In this document: positions 1 through 11,453 of the stretch, piece by piece
How the letters are laid out: each line of letters begins with the position of its first letter
Numbering within the stretch: the first letter of the stretch is position 1
Assembly (NCBI GenBank): GCA_009801015.1
Contig: VHZZ01000274.1
Location: 224,487 to 263,800, forward strand
DNA: 39,314 nt
Origin: Silene noctiflora
Taxonomy: Eukaryota; Streptophyta; Magnoliopsida; Caryophyllales; Caryophyllaceae
Direction of reading: 5' to 3'
Position numbers and translations under genes: made by a program
Notes under the pieces: generated by a model
The model's database searches: none
Seen by the model: the letters and a program-made list of their open reading frames with translations, nothing else
Told to the model about the DNA's origin: nothing

Positions 1-721
1 GATATTCGTATACAAGTGCCCAAGATTCCGGGCATATACCAATGAGTGTGGTTATTTTTGGATGCCTTAGCTTGTTTAGGATGGCAACCTACATGTACAA
101 CAGTACAAGTGCTTATGCAGATAAAAAATGACGTACAAGAAAATTTTCAGAGCATCAGAGTTAAAGACTGGATTAAGTTTGACAGTTTTTTTCTCTGGAG
201 CCAGACGCTCGCAATTATTCGGCTTTGGTGAATTTGAATTTTGATAAAATAAAGCAAAATCACTTATATAACAGTTTGCACTTCTTATAAGGTGTAGTAG
301 TCGGTCCATAAAAATTTCATTATGGGTCACTCAGAAAGAGAGTTTATGTTTTCAACACAATGGCTAGGCTACAGAGGCCAGTATAGCTGACAGTCATTGG
401 AAGGTGGAACTCAGGACCTGGTTCCAAAACCCGTCAGCATCACAGTTGCAGTTTAAAAAAACAAGGACTAAGGCTACCCTCATCCAAAATCCCCTTAATC
501 TAAACGCAACAACCTTTGAGGCACTTGGGGAACAATCTCGTAGTAAATTTGTCACAAGTTCAGGATTACGCTCAGGTGATAGTGTGGAAAGGGTAGCTTA
601 GAATAAATTGGAAAAGTTAATAGGAGAACCCCAATCTGACAATCAAAGAAGCAGTGACTGTACTCCATAGTTTGTAAATATATAGAGGCAAAAAAAACTG
701 CAGAGTTCAGAAGAAAACTAC
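1..721. other. Probable intron of gene E, no coding signal
   Basis: The stretch follows the 3' donor of the last visible exon of gene E. Translation in all frames gives nothing resembling the kinase C-lobe or U-box found in its paralogs. The corresponding intron is 214 bases in gene D, 355 in C and 744 in B, so a longer intron running off the window is reasonable. Loss of the rest of the gene is the alternative. Confidence 0.5.
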
Positions 722-2980
722 CTGTTGGTCGAACTCTTGAGGACCTAAAATGCTGCTAGAATTAAGCATCTTTATTGCCACTTCCGAATAACACATATAA
801 CCTTTATATGTGCTCCCATAAACCCCTTCGCCGATCATCAATGTCTGATCAAAGTGATTAGTGGCTTTCTGCAGCTTCGAGTAAGAGAATTGAGTGCTTG
901 ATGGTCCCTGAGCAGCTAGTTTCTTCAACTCTTCATTCTCCTGCAGAGCTTTATCCCTCTCCGTCTCATATTTATCGCGCTTATACTTGAACTTCTGCAA
1001 CAAATCCACTGCAGAAATGATCTTCTCTTCGAGCTCCTTAATTTCGACATTGGATTTTTCAATTTGGCTCTTTGCCTTATGGAGTTCAGGTGAGACTACT
1101 TCCCAGAGTCTTTTCATATTCTCAATTTCCTCCTTTCCTTTAGCCAGATTTTCTTCCATTGCTTTCCTCAAACCATATTCCTTATAATACATTCTTTCAA
1201 AAAGATCGTGACCAAGATGTGTGGATCCTTCCGTAAAGGATGAACCTGGTGGTCTATGAGCTGATTCAACGAGTTTATTAAGATTGTCCCGCAACGTTAA
1301 TGGCATCTCCTCACTATCTGAAGGTGGCTGCTTCACACCATCCCTAAATCCAGGAGGCTGCTGGTAAGAACTAAGAACAGTGAAGTAGCTAGATTTATTC
1401 TAGAACATCAAATATTAAAAGGACACATCACTTACTAAAAAGTCTCAAGACGCTAAAATCTATGTTGCTTCCATTTTTCATATTACCTCAGGACACTCAC
1501 AATCGAACCTGGTATAATACCTAAGGTTTTTTTTTTTTTTTTTTTCCCATACAATGTACAGTACTTGGAGTAAGTCTCCAAATGATCGACCTTTTACCGT
1601 GACATAGGCCGAGCCTCCAAGGCGTCAAGGTAGTGTTGTTATTTTACAAGTAGCACACATACCTAGTATAAATCAGTTCATCCTTGCATACAAACCAAAT
1701 ATGGCAATAATCAGGAGCATAGTGGAGCATAAATTTAGCCTTTTTTGATGTCGGTGCCACCATTCTCCTTTAATATCAAGCAGAAGAAACAAAGTTACTC
1801 AGTCAGTAAACTTCATATTGTGCTAGAATGTACAATTTTTTTGACAATGCAAACACTTCTTGGCCATGGACAAGATACAGTAGAATCCAATAAATGCGCG
1901 AGAAGTGATTTGCTAACCCTAGATTCATACATTGAATACTGATTGTTGGCCGCTGCACCCATTACCAAAATCCTTATTTTCAGCTGAGATATAAGTTCCA
2001 CAATTCCCCTTGTTATGGATTCCTTCTCAATGTACACATAGTTTGATGGAACCTACCATTAGGAGCACATATTTCAGTATCCAACTCAAAATCATTTGTT
2101 AGTGAATTCCTGACATTTCACCATCGAACCCTCGAACAAAACATTGCAAGTGGTTGATGGTGTAAATTCCGATGGGGTTGGTTTAAAGTTCACTACTTCA
2201 ATAACTGCATATCTTAAAATGACTCTTTTTACTGAATTATTACCAGGCACAAAGTAATGGAGTACCTGATAGGAGGCACACATTTCAGTACAACCATCAA
2301 GTATTTTCAGTAGCTCTTGCCTTTCACGTTCTCGCGACTCTTCAATTTCTGTGTCCCTTATAGAACTTACAGGTGCTTCAGAACCATCTGCAACGTAATG
2401 AAGGATCAAACAGCAGATTCAGTGGGTCACCATTATCAATCACATATGGCAAAAAAACAAACAAGGTAGCTCTTTGGTGAATTGCCAGAACGAACAGAAG
2501 GCAAATTCTATGTTACTGACACTCAAATGTAGTGTTTAAGTGTCCAAACCCATGTCCAAATGTTACGTATCTGATACAGTACACAAGTAAACTCGGAAAG
2601 TCAGAGTACATAGGGAGTCAACAACGAACTTCAATCTCAAATGATTTAGGATCAGCCAACATGAATCATATGGGATCATTATTGTGATGCTACAAAAACA
2701 GAAAAAGAAAACTGATGTAACACAAAAAAATGTGTCTAGAGGACGCTCCGTACAAGACATCAAGAATTAACACACATACAAATCACGACTAAAAAGGATA
2801 CCATATAAGATACCATGAAAGGGGTTGATTACCTGAAAGAGGAATTATTTGAGCTGGCACATGAACATGAATTACGCAGATATTTCTTCCTCTTGCTTTC
2901 TTCAAAACCCATGACAGAGTTGATCTTCTTTCTTCCATCTCTTTCCCTACTGCTACATATATATTATAGTTATCTTCCAT
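722..2980 (-). CDS. Gene E: USP/coiled-coil/kinase/U-box type protein, 3' part outside window
   Basis: Exons read on the minus strand: 2980-2833, 2387-2266, 2052-1931, 1767-1663, 1343-722, all with GT-AG borders and matching phases (373 codons so far). Exons 1-4 give a USP-like N-terminal domain beginning MEDNYNIYVAVGKE and containing VMGAAANNQ. Exon 5 runs through an acidic/Ser linker and a Glu/Lys-rich coiled coil into the kinase N-lobe, with glycine loop GEGVYGSTYKG and ATP-binding lysine in EVAIKML. Other family members split this stretch over two or three exons, and the short exon starting ESSMND is absent here. The exon ends at a donor (GT 721-720) at the same codon as its paralogs, so kinase C-lobe and U-box exons are expected to the left of the window; nothing like them appears in 1-721. 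The start is the only ATG before the conserved YVAVGKE. The family is PUB33-like; activity cannot be judged from this part. Confidence 0.8.
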
Positions 2981-4313
2981 AATTGTTGTTTTTCTCTTTC
3001 CACTTCACAATCTTTCGGACTTGTAGTATTATATACTCCGTAACCAACTAAAAGAAACTTGGTCGAAAAGCAACTGCAGAATATAGACAAGTTCAATTGA
3101 AAGCTTCAAAGAGATTACATAATGTCAGAAGAATAAAGAATTTAGCATTGAACTGTTCAGCAAGAAGTCAATATGAAATATTCACAGGTAGTATACTACA
3201 CACTTCAGGATGAATGGTATTATGGCATTTTTAAATTCAGAGTATGACACAGTCCATATACATATACATATATCTACACCAATGGCTCAAGTTCCAGAGA
3301 TGCCAATCATATAACAGTAACATTAACATTAAACCGATGACTCAAGTTCTAGAGATGCCAATCTTATAACAATAACATTAACATTACAGCAATGGCCCAA
3401 GTGCTCCCAAAAATGGAGCAACATAAAGAGGATCGGATGTTCGCAGTCGTACACTATTACCCTTTTGTTAACAACAAAGAAATATTATTTTCAGATGTCC
3501 CATAATGAAAATTACGCCAGAACTATTATATCTAATGACTGTTATTTCACTATAAAAGGAATTACAACCAGTTTAGTTAAAACTTTTGCTTTGTTCCATC
3601 TAATTTTAAAACCAACGAATAATGAGTTTTTCTCCATTAAGTGGAAAAAACTTGCTAGTAAAGATAAGATAAAGATAAAAGAAGAGAGAGTGAAGAGTAG
3701 GATGTAAGGAGTGCAATTGTGCAAACATGCAATGTAATTGATTAGTCACCTTGTAATAAAAATGTTTCAACAACAATCTGTGTAAACACCATTACTTGTA
3801 CATCAACTGAATTAACGTTACAGACACGATTGTGCCCAATAAAAGCAAACATAGCTTAGAATTATAGTAGTACTAAGTAGCTAACTATACTGACATCACA
3901 TTAGGATCCAGAAATAAAGCAACAGAGATGTTGAATGCTGACCCATTTCACAAATTATGTCACTTCTCTAGCATAAATTACTTCACGGAAATTCAGCCAT
4001 CACTTCCTCCTAATCAGCTTATGTTGATGCAGATCTCTAGCCTATATATCCAGCTCGAGATAGTGCTTCAGTTTCAGTATTAACGAGTGTATAGTATTAC
4101 AATCTAATGATGCAAATAGAGAGCATTAGTGCACAAAATGCAGGATGAACTGGGATTGACTTGATTTGCATATATATATGTACAACCCATATGACCACGA
4201 GATTGCTAGAATCAAAGAGTTGTGGCTAGGTGGGAAACAGAAACATTGTGAACCTGGACATGAGAAGAGCTGTAGGATTCTCAGTGCTGTAAGAGAAGAA
4301 ACGAATCATGCAT
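2981..4313. other. Spacer between gene E start and gene D stop
   Basis: This AT-rich sequence holds the promoter/5' UTR of gene E on its left and the 3' flank of gene D on its right. Two imperfect direct copies of about 55 bases containing 'CAAGTTC(C/T)AGAGATGCCAAT' lie near 3282-3387. The 3780-4310 part resembles the flanks downstream of genes C (from about 11050) and B (from about 18360), so it belongs to the duplicated unit. No gene seen. Confidence 0.6.
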
Positions 4314-7300
4314 TCATGCAATTCGGTTATGTAGTAACCACTCTTGAATTGCAGACCGGAGAGCGCGATTAGGAGTAAGGTTATGGTTTGCAAGTGTCAC
4401 ATTGGTCATTGGTGAATTGTTATGGCCACCATCAAGCCAGCCTTTAATAGCTTCCGCTTCATAAGTAAAGCCGTCAGAAGCAATGTGCGGATCCTCCATT
4501 ATCTCCTGCATGTTTGATACACATAATTGGGTTTGAGAGACGAACCCATTTAATAGTAAACTCTACACATATGCCATTAGCCTTTTAACATTTATATACA
4601 GGTCATTTTGAATTTTTGATACTCATATCATGAGACCGTCTTAGATGAGAATTGGTATTAAGTTTTACGGTAAAGAATCATCTAAAATAAACAAAAGGCA
4701 GTGAAAAGATGAGTAATAAGTCCTAAGTACACTGGGCAAAACTAACCCAAGACCCAAATTAGACCGAATAGAATAACCCAAATATGACCTGAAATCTGAA
4801 TTGATGCAAACCCAACCCGAATTACGGCAAACCCAAGATTGGACCTTTCCCAAAATGACCTAATCCAAAACCGTCTAAACTAAAGTGACCTACCTATACA
4901 TATAATGACCTGACAAAGCACACCTAAAGAAGCACGAAACAACCTGACAAAAAGTGTGATCACACATAAAATGACCAACCCAGATCCAATTTGAATGACC
5001 TATTAACCAGATCTAGTCCTACTAACCTGGAAAATGGGGCACATAAAATAATTTGGTGCTTGATGGTCAAAAGCCAGTTGAGGTATTGATAAGCTTTGGT
5101 GCGAGGCTTTCATGAGTTCAAGAACACTCCATACATCAGAAACAAGGTCAGGGCGGTTCTTTGGGTCCATATCACAGCACTGCAAAGCCATGCGAGCCAG
5201 CCGCTCAGCCTGCACTAAAGGCCACTCCCCAGCAGAAGAGTCCAACTTGCTAAAGATGCTTCCTTCAGACAAACCTGATTTTCCCAAGATTATTCCCAAG
5301 GCTGATTTTCCGGTCAATAGGCGTAACAATATAATTCCAAGTGAATAAACATCAGACTTGGGTGTTAATTTTCCGGTTTCACGAACCTCGGGGTCTATGT
5401 ACACAAGTGCGCCTTTTGGGTCAATGTAGTCTATGTCGCGGATACCAAGATTAGAGAGCTTCCACACACAATTGGCATCAAGCCGCACATTTGAGGGTTT
5501 TAAGTTGCCATGTACATAACTAGGCCGGCTTGAATGGAGGAAGTTGAGGACAGAACACAAGTCTATGGCTATCTGAATTCGGGTCTGCCATGGTAGCGGG
5601 GGAGCACTATCCTTACACAAGAGTTGGTCCTCGAGGCTTCCTCCAGGTAGATACTCATACACTAGAGCACAAGTTTCTGGACACTTGCCAATGAGACGGA
5701 CCAAGTTTGGATGTCGCAGCTTGCTTAAAACATCTACCTACAAGGAAAACCATTGCTGATCAATCTGGTAACATATGCAAATTGCAACAACTAGAACAGG
5801 GTAAACCTGGGAAACTGACCCTAAAACTGAACCAGAATTAGACTTCAAAAGAACAACACAAAATGATCCACACTTTGCTAGATCATCTGATATTGACCCG
5901 ACTCACAACCACCTAACCCTGAAAATGACCCTATCAGAAATATATATGTACCTCTTGATCAAACTGTCGAGGACTGTTCGTCAAGCTTCTATGGTTAAGT
6001 ATCTTAATTGTTACTTCAGTGTCACGTAGATAACCTCTGTATATGCTGCCATAGCTTCCTTCCCCAATTTTCAAGGACTCATTAAAGTCCATAGTTGCCT
6101 TCAGCAAATCTAAGCAAGAGAAATCAGAGAGTTCAACAGGAACATCAACATGTGAGTAGGAGCTTGGTGTTCTAATACGATCAAGTTGTTCCCTCAAATT
6201 CTCAGCCTCTTTAAGAACATTATCCCTCTCCATCTCCAATTCGTCATGCTCAAATTTGTACATCTCCAACAATTCCACTACTGTGTGTAATTTCTCTTCT
6301 GTCACTTCATGGCAAATATTTGATTCTTCCATTAGCTTTTCAAGTGACAACTTATCAGCATTTGTCTTTCGCAGTTCAAGTGATGCTTTGAGCTGGTGCT
6401 TCTCCATAACTTCAATGCCTTCATATTCTTTAGCCAATTCTTCCTCTACTGCTTTCCTTAGTTTTATTTCTTCATTATACAATCTTTCGGCCGTTTTAGC
6501 CTGCCAAATTTACATTCACAAATTGATATCATTGCAGATAAATAACTAATGCAAATATCGTTTGACGATGATACGAGCTACAACACAGGTAGACTCCATC
6601 AATCGGATTCTTATCCAGTTAATACGACACAGGTATACTTAACTGAAAAAATCGACTTAGTTATATACGTGCTCTCCTAGTAAATGCACCTAAAATATTT
6701 CAGAACACTAAATAATAAAGCAACTGACTATTTGTGTTATAAGTTTATAGCATATCTAGTTTTTTACCTTAAAAATTGCATTGCTCAACGCGTCTTTTTC
6801 GGCTTTCAGGCGTCTCATTGATTCTTTAAAAGCAGCTTGGCGCAATTTTTCAGCCTCTATCATTTCACGCTCAAGTCGGTCATAAGGATGATCATTTATG
6901 CTACTTTCCTGCTTGAGCGGGACAACAAATTCATAAACTTAGAAGGTGTTCAGTATTCTACGCATATGTTTTAGTGTCCGACATTGAAAGATTAAAAGAA
7001 GTGGGCGTGGTTAGTTGACCATTCACCAATTGGCTTAAGCTTTTGGGTTGACATGGATGGCAAACTGGCAACTCACTTGAGAATGGTGAAACTCGAAGAT
7101 AAAACCAAAACCATTAATCAAACAAAAATGACTCACTGATTCATTTCCCTTCATGAACACTGATGAGGACTGAGATACACACCCTACTGGCGCTGATCCT
7201 GATCTTGAATATGAACTGTCAAAGCTATCAGTGCTCCAGCGAGATGGAGGCAGATCAGAAGCCGCAGTTGGAATAATTGCTTCCCTATATCCATTTCAAT

Positions 7301-9356
7301 GCCAAACTCAATCACCGAAGAACATGCGAATATGTAGACAAGTAATGTTTAGTTTGCACGATTTCAATTTCGACAGTGCACCTTTTATATTCTTATTCTT
7401 TGAAGTAGTACTAACTAGTAACTTCATACGATTTCAATCTTGAAAATGTACACATCTGCATATTCTATTTCCTTATTGCTGTTTGTATTCTATTAGTTAC
7501 GTGGTGGTTGTTTGGCTGCCTTTGGAAAAACAGGATAATAGATTTTCCAATTCAATAGAATGGAGTAATAGGCTTAAAACTGTCTCTCCAAAATACAAAT
7601 CGCTCTTAACTTTTTAACTTTGTTTTGCAAAACCAATTTTGAAATACTGCTAGAGTTGCTTAGTGCTCTTAAAAATGAGACTTTTCTTATAAGTTAATAG
7701 TATTACAACACAAGTTCAAATTTGTAATGTTGCAGCTTTAATTAGTTTATATACTCAAGAACCTCAATTCACCCTCTCTTGGATAATTGAGCTAAAAATC
7801 TATTCATCTAGTTTCGGTGTCAATACATTAAATCATTGTAGATACAGGGTCGATAAAGATTAAGACTGACAACTTTTACCTGGTGTGTATAAGAGAACCA
7901 CTGCAAATAAACCAGATGTGACAGAAAGGGGGTGCATTATCCCTGACATAAGCGGCCTTTTGAGACTTTACTTCCATCATCTTCCTGTTTTCGTCACAAA
8001 AAATTCAATTCAGAAACAAATTCAATTCAGAAACTCCAGAACAAAGTTAAGCAAAAACCATAAATAAACCTGACAAATTTAAAATAACTGTGCAGCCACC
8101 TATGTAAGTACCATGAGTAATGCTGATCTGCTGCAGCCCCTATCACAAGTTTTTCAATATTGTGCTGTTCTATAAGTTGTATTATCCCCTTCTCAATAGA
8201 ATCAGCCTCGATGTATAGTTTTTCTACGCGCACCTACAGTCACATTAAGAGAATAATCAGCTGAAGAGAGGAGAAGAAAGAGTTCAATTAACACGTCAAG
8301 GAAGTCACATCCGAAACCAATCAACAACAATCGGGAGAGGTAACAGTTAAATTTAAAAAGTGATAAGTTCAATCTCCTCTCACTGTCTCACACATGACAA
8401 TATATATCATATGAATTGATCTTTTCAACAATTATTGCTGTACATGATGAATTCGTGTTTAATGAATAGACGGAGAAAAAAGGAGAGAGTTCACTTGATT
8501 AACAACTATATGAAGTTAGATCCCCAATTACCCACCAATTGGTAACAGCAGTGCGAAGCAACTACATTTATAAAGTGATTAATTATGTTCATCTCACATT
8601 TATCCAATGTAATACTACAGTAAGTTATTGTAAAAGTAGTCATTTTTAGTGCTCACATGATTTATAAGATTGATGTTCCTAAAAAAAATTTATAAGATTG
8701 ATGAACAGGAGTACATGACAGTTCAACGGCAAAACTAGTTAAAAGAAGATAACAATACCCCAAACCTCCGAGAAATACGGAGATATTCATATGGGACAGC
8801 AAACATTTCTTCCCTTCCCTGTTCTCTGAAAGACTTGACTTCTTTTTCTGCCAATGTAATTGCAGCCATACGAGCGACTAATTAAATAAAATGTATGTTC
8901 ACAATAATTTTCGAAGAACAAGTGCTTACTGAAGAAGCCATGACTAGCTTACACAAAGGGAGAATAACGGGTTTTTGAGCAGATGGTTCACAATAAGATG
9001 GAAGATTTTTATTTGAGTCTCAAAGATAAGACTTTAAAAATTCACTTACAGAGTATATCTTCACCCATGTGTCCTGTAGGACCATCTTACCCAATTTTTG
9101 CGTGGATGCAAAATATGAACTGATTATGACATAAAACAGAAGGCGTAAATGATATTATACCAGGGATGGATACTTTTTTGGCAGGTTGATGAACATGAAT
9201 AAGGCACACTATCTTCCCTCCTGAGTTTTGCAAAGCCCATGTCAAGATAGACCTGCATTCGTTGACTTCCTTGCTCACCGCAACATAAAGCTTTTCTTCT
9301 ACTTCCACACCTTCTGTTTGAAATTCCCCCATCTCTTTCCCCTTGCCAAAACTCAT
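4314..9356 (-). CDS. Gene D: USP/coiled-coil/pseudokinase/U-box protein (PUB33-like)
   Basis: Nine exons on the minus strand: 9356-9161, 8877-8759, 8233-8112, 7984-7880, 7284-7137, 6908-6768, 6500-5952, 5737-5027, 4505-4314 (stop included), giving 760 aa with all phases consistent. Layout: USP-like domain (exons 1-4), short Ser-rich linker (49 codons), coiled coil (about residues 230-390), kinase-like domain (about 417-675), U-box (about 690-760, CPIFQEIMEDPHIASDGFTY). The glycine loop GEGSYGSIYRG (423) and lysine of VTIK (443) are present. The catalytic-loop Asp is Asn (HGNLKPSN, residue 538; codon at 5504-5506), the DFG motif reads NLG (556; codon at 5450-5452), and the activation segment is shorter than in B and C. 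Phosphotransfer is therefore unlikely, while the U-box, which recruits E2 enzymes in this family, is intact. The start at 9356 gives MSFGKGKEM, matching MSFSKGKEM in gene A; an in-frame ATG at 9383 is less likely. Confidence 0.87.
4740..5010. repeat. Degenerate 'CCCAAA/GACC' repeat island in gene D intron 8
   Basis: Intron 8 of gene D is filled with loosely repeated words such as AACCCAA, TGACCT and CCCGAA. The same texture recurs at 5805-5930, 10115-10275 and 19985-20345, often beside 'gacctgaaatctgaatt', and in reverse sense around 26375-26420. It looks like a decayed minisatellite family shared by the array. No coding value. Confidence 0.5.
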
Positions 9357-9723
9357 CGTTTGGGAGTTGAACTGATGGCGCAAAAAGGTGAAAACCTAGG
9401 CAAGACAGTATCACAATGAACATGCAACAACCTGACCCAGGGGAATCAGTAATGCAGGCAAAAAATGTCAAACTCTCTCATGACTGTGTCTACATAGAGA
9501 ATAAACAAGAAAATATTTAAATAGGCCAACTATGGAAGATATTTTGTTGTTATTATGTTAAGTTGTGTGACTGTGTCACTGTATGCTTATTTGACATCTT
9601 CAAATTGATTTGTTCTTTTTTATGACATGAAATGCTAGGAGTCGACCGAGAAATAGCAGAACCTTTAACCCTAAGTTTGCAATGGTCTACCTTTGAACCT
9701 GTAAACCAAACAGTAGCTATATG

Positions 9724-9725
<2 letters not shown>

Positions 9726-9779
<54 letters not shown>
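9726..9779. repeat. (TA)27 microsatellite
   Basis: An uninterrupted TA dinucleotide run of about 54 bases lies in the upstream region of gene D. It creates artificial YIYIYI reading frames on both strands that are not genes. The matching position upstream of gene C (about 17055-17070) has only a short 'TATATATAGA' stretch. Confidence 0.97.
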
Positions 9780-9781
<2 letters not shown>

Positions 9782-10289
9782 AACTTGATGGGACAGGGTT
9801 TGAGCAAGATGGCGCCATGTGGTATGAAATGATCATCATTCATCAGCTGATCATTTCATAAATCATACCCAAATTTCCTTCTTTTTATTAACTGTAAACT
9901 AATTCCGTGGTGCCGTACAAAGATGGAATCTTTCAGTTCGATCAATTTATCAATGCTCCAACCACACATCTCTCGAACAAAAAATTAGCATAAATAATAT
10001 TATTGTTGAATTGCTCTCACTCGGACGTAATCCGTACAACTTGGTCTTGAGGAAAATTCCACATTAATTGAATAGATTAAATATGAACAAGAAACAAAAA
10101 AAGTAATTCGTATATGACCTGAAACTGAAATCTGAATTGAATGATCCAACTCACACTCGGTCCAACCTATGATGGACCAATATTGATCCATTCAAAATGG
10201 CTGGAAAATCCGCGCTAAATCAACAGGAAATGAATACTTCAATAAACCTGACCCAAATTGACCTGTGGATCTACCTAATAAACATGTTA

Positions 10290-10720
10290 GCTTGTGATCT
10301 TAGCTCCTCCTTGTCCCTTAACCATGGTCTTCACTATATTTAGCCTTTTTTCTATGTGGATACTGGGTATAACCACTCACCACTCTCATTCAATATCAAG
10401 CAAAAGAAGGAAAGCTAGTCCTGTAAGCTTGGTTTGTGCTAAGCAGTATTCAATTTTTGACATTGCAAATAGGCTACTGCCTGGAATTTGGTCTTATCAT
10501 CTCACCACAAGTTTACAACTATACTTCTAGGTTATGGACGGAATTAAAGTAGAAACCGACAAAAACTTGAGGAAGTACCTTGGCAATTATCCTAAATTCA
10601 CACCTCGAATACCGACTGTTTGCGGCTCCATCTGTTATCAAAATGACATTATCCTTAATTCCTTACATACAACTGAGAGAGGAGTTCCTAGATTCCATGT
10701 GTCTCATTACTGGATGTAGT
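10290..10720 (-). pseudogene. Relic of E-type USP exons 3 and 4
   Basis: Positions 10330-10420 ('TATTTAGCCTTTTTTC...AATATCAAGCA') match gene E exon 4 and its flank (about 1725-1785), and 10590-10660 ('CGAATACCGACTGTTTGCGGCTCCATC') matches gene E exon 3 (about 1930-1975). The reading frame is lost by many substitutions and small indels and there is no start codon in place. It lies head-on to the 3' flank of gene C, just as gene E's 5' half lies next to gene D's 3' flank. This is a decayed 5' gene fragment; similarity was judged by eye. Confidence 0.6.
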
Positions 10721-11453
10721 AAGACTGTAAGAGTTATACCCCCTCATATCCACATCATAGTTTCCGCTTTCTTTTTTGAGAAAACTTGAATTAAAGTTCT
10801 CATTCCATTTTTGCTACACAAAAGGTCATCAATCTACCCGACTTGCACTTTTTTTTTACCCCAATTCACATTAAATGCCACTAAACTAACAAATTGGGAA
10901 CTTTTAATACTCCGTGATTATAATCGCCAAACTATCACACTTGCACACCTTTTAGACTTCTCTATTGTATTCCTTAAAAAGCGATTTTATGGCATGAGAA
11001 CTTTGGTAAGAACTGCAGGAAGTACTTTACTACGATAGATTACGTAAACAACATTACACATACATCAATTGAAGTGACATTACAAACGGAATTCCATCCA
11101 ACGAATTCAAGCATAATTTTTGCTTTACATATTAAACTGCAAACAATTGCAGCGGCACCAATCATGTTATTTTCTAGTATCAATCAGAAAACTTTTCCTT
11201 AGGTAGCAGATATTACTTCAGCATTGCAGTTTTGCAGCATGCTAATCGGCTCATTGCATTACGAGCTTACACTATGACCATATAATAATGCAAATGCAGA
11301 AGACTAGTGCAGGAAATACGGGAGGAAGTGAACTTAGCCCTCAGTGTTTAGAAGATATTGATTGTACAACCGTAATTCAGGACCATGCCATTCTATAAAC
11401 TTAAGGTAGGAAAGGGAAACACTGAGAACCTGGAGAGGAGGAAAACTGTAGAA

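Larger units (their letters stand above)
9357..11453. other. Spacer between gene D start and gene C stop
   Basis: It contains the upstream region of gene D (to about 9860), a long TA repeat, a degenerate repeat island (10115-10275), a decayed USP-exon relic (about 10290-10720) and the 3' flank of gene C. The part at 9590-9860 resembles 17010-17190 upstream of gene C (shared 'ATTTGACATCTTCAAA', 'CCTTTGAACCT', 'AACTTGATG'), which shows the upstream regions were duplicated with the genes. Confidence 0.6.

Noticed and set aside
9553-9843. Overlapping open frames with YIYIYI on both strands
   Set aside because: They are produced by the (TA)27 microsatellite and have no other content.
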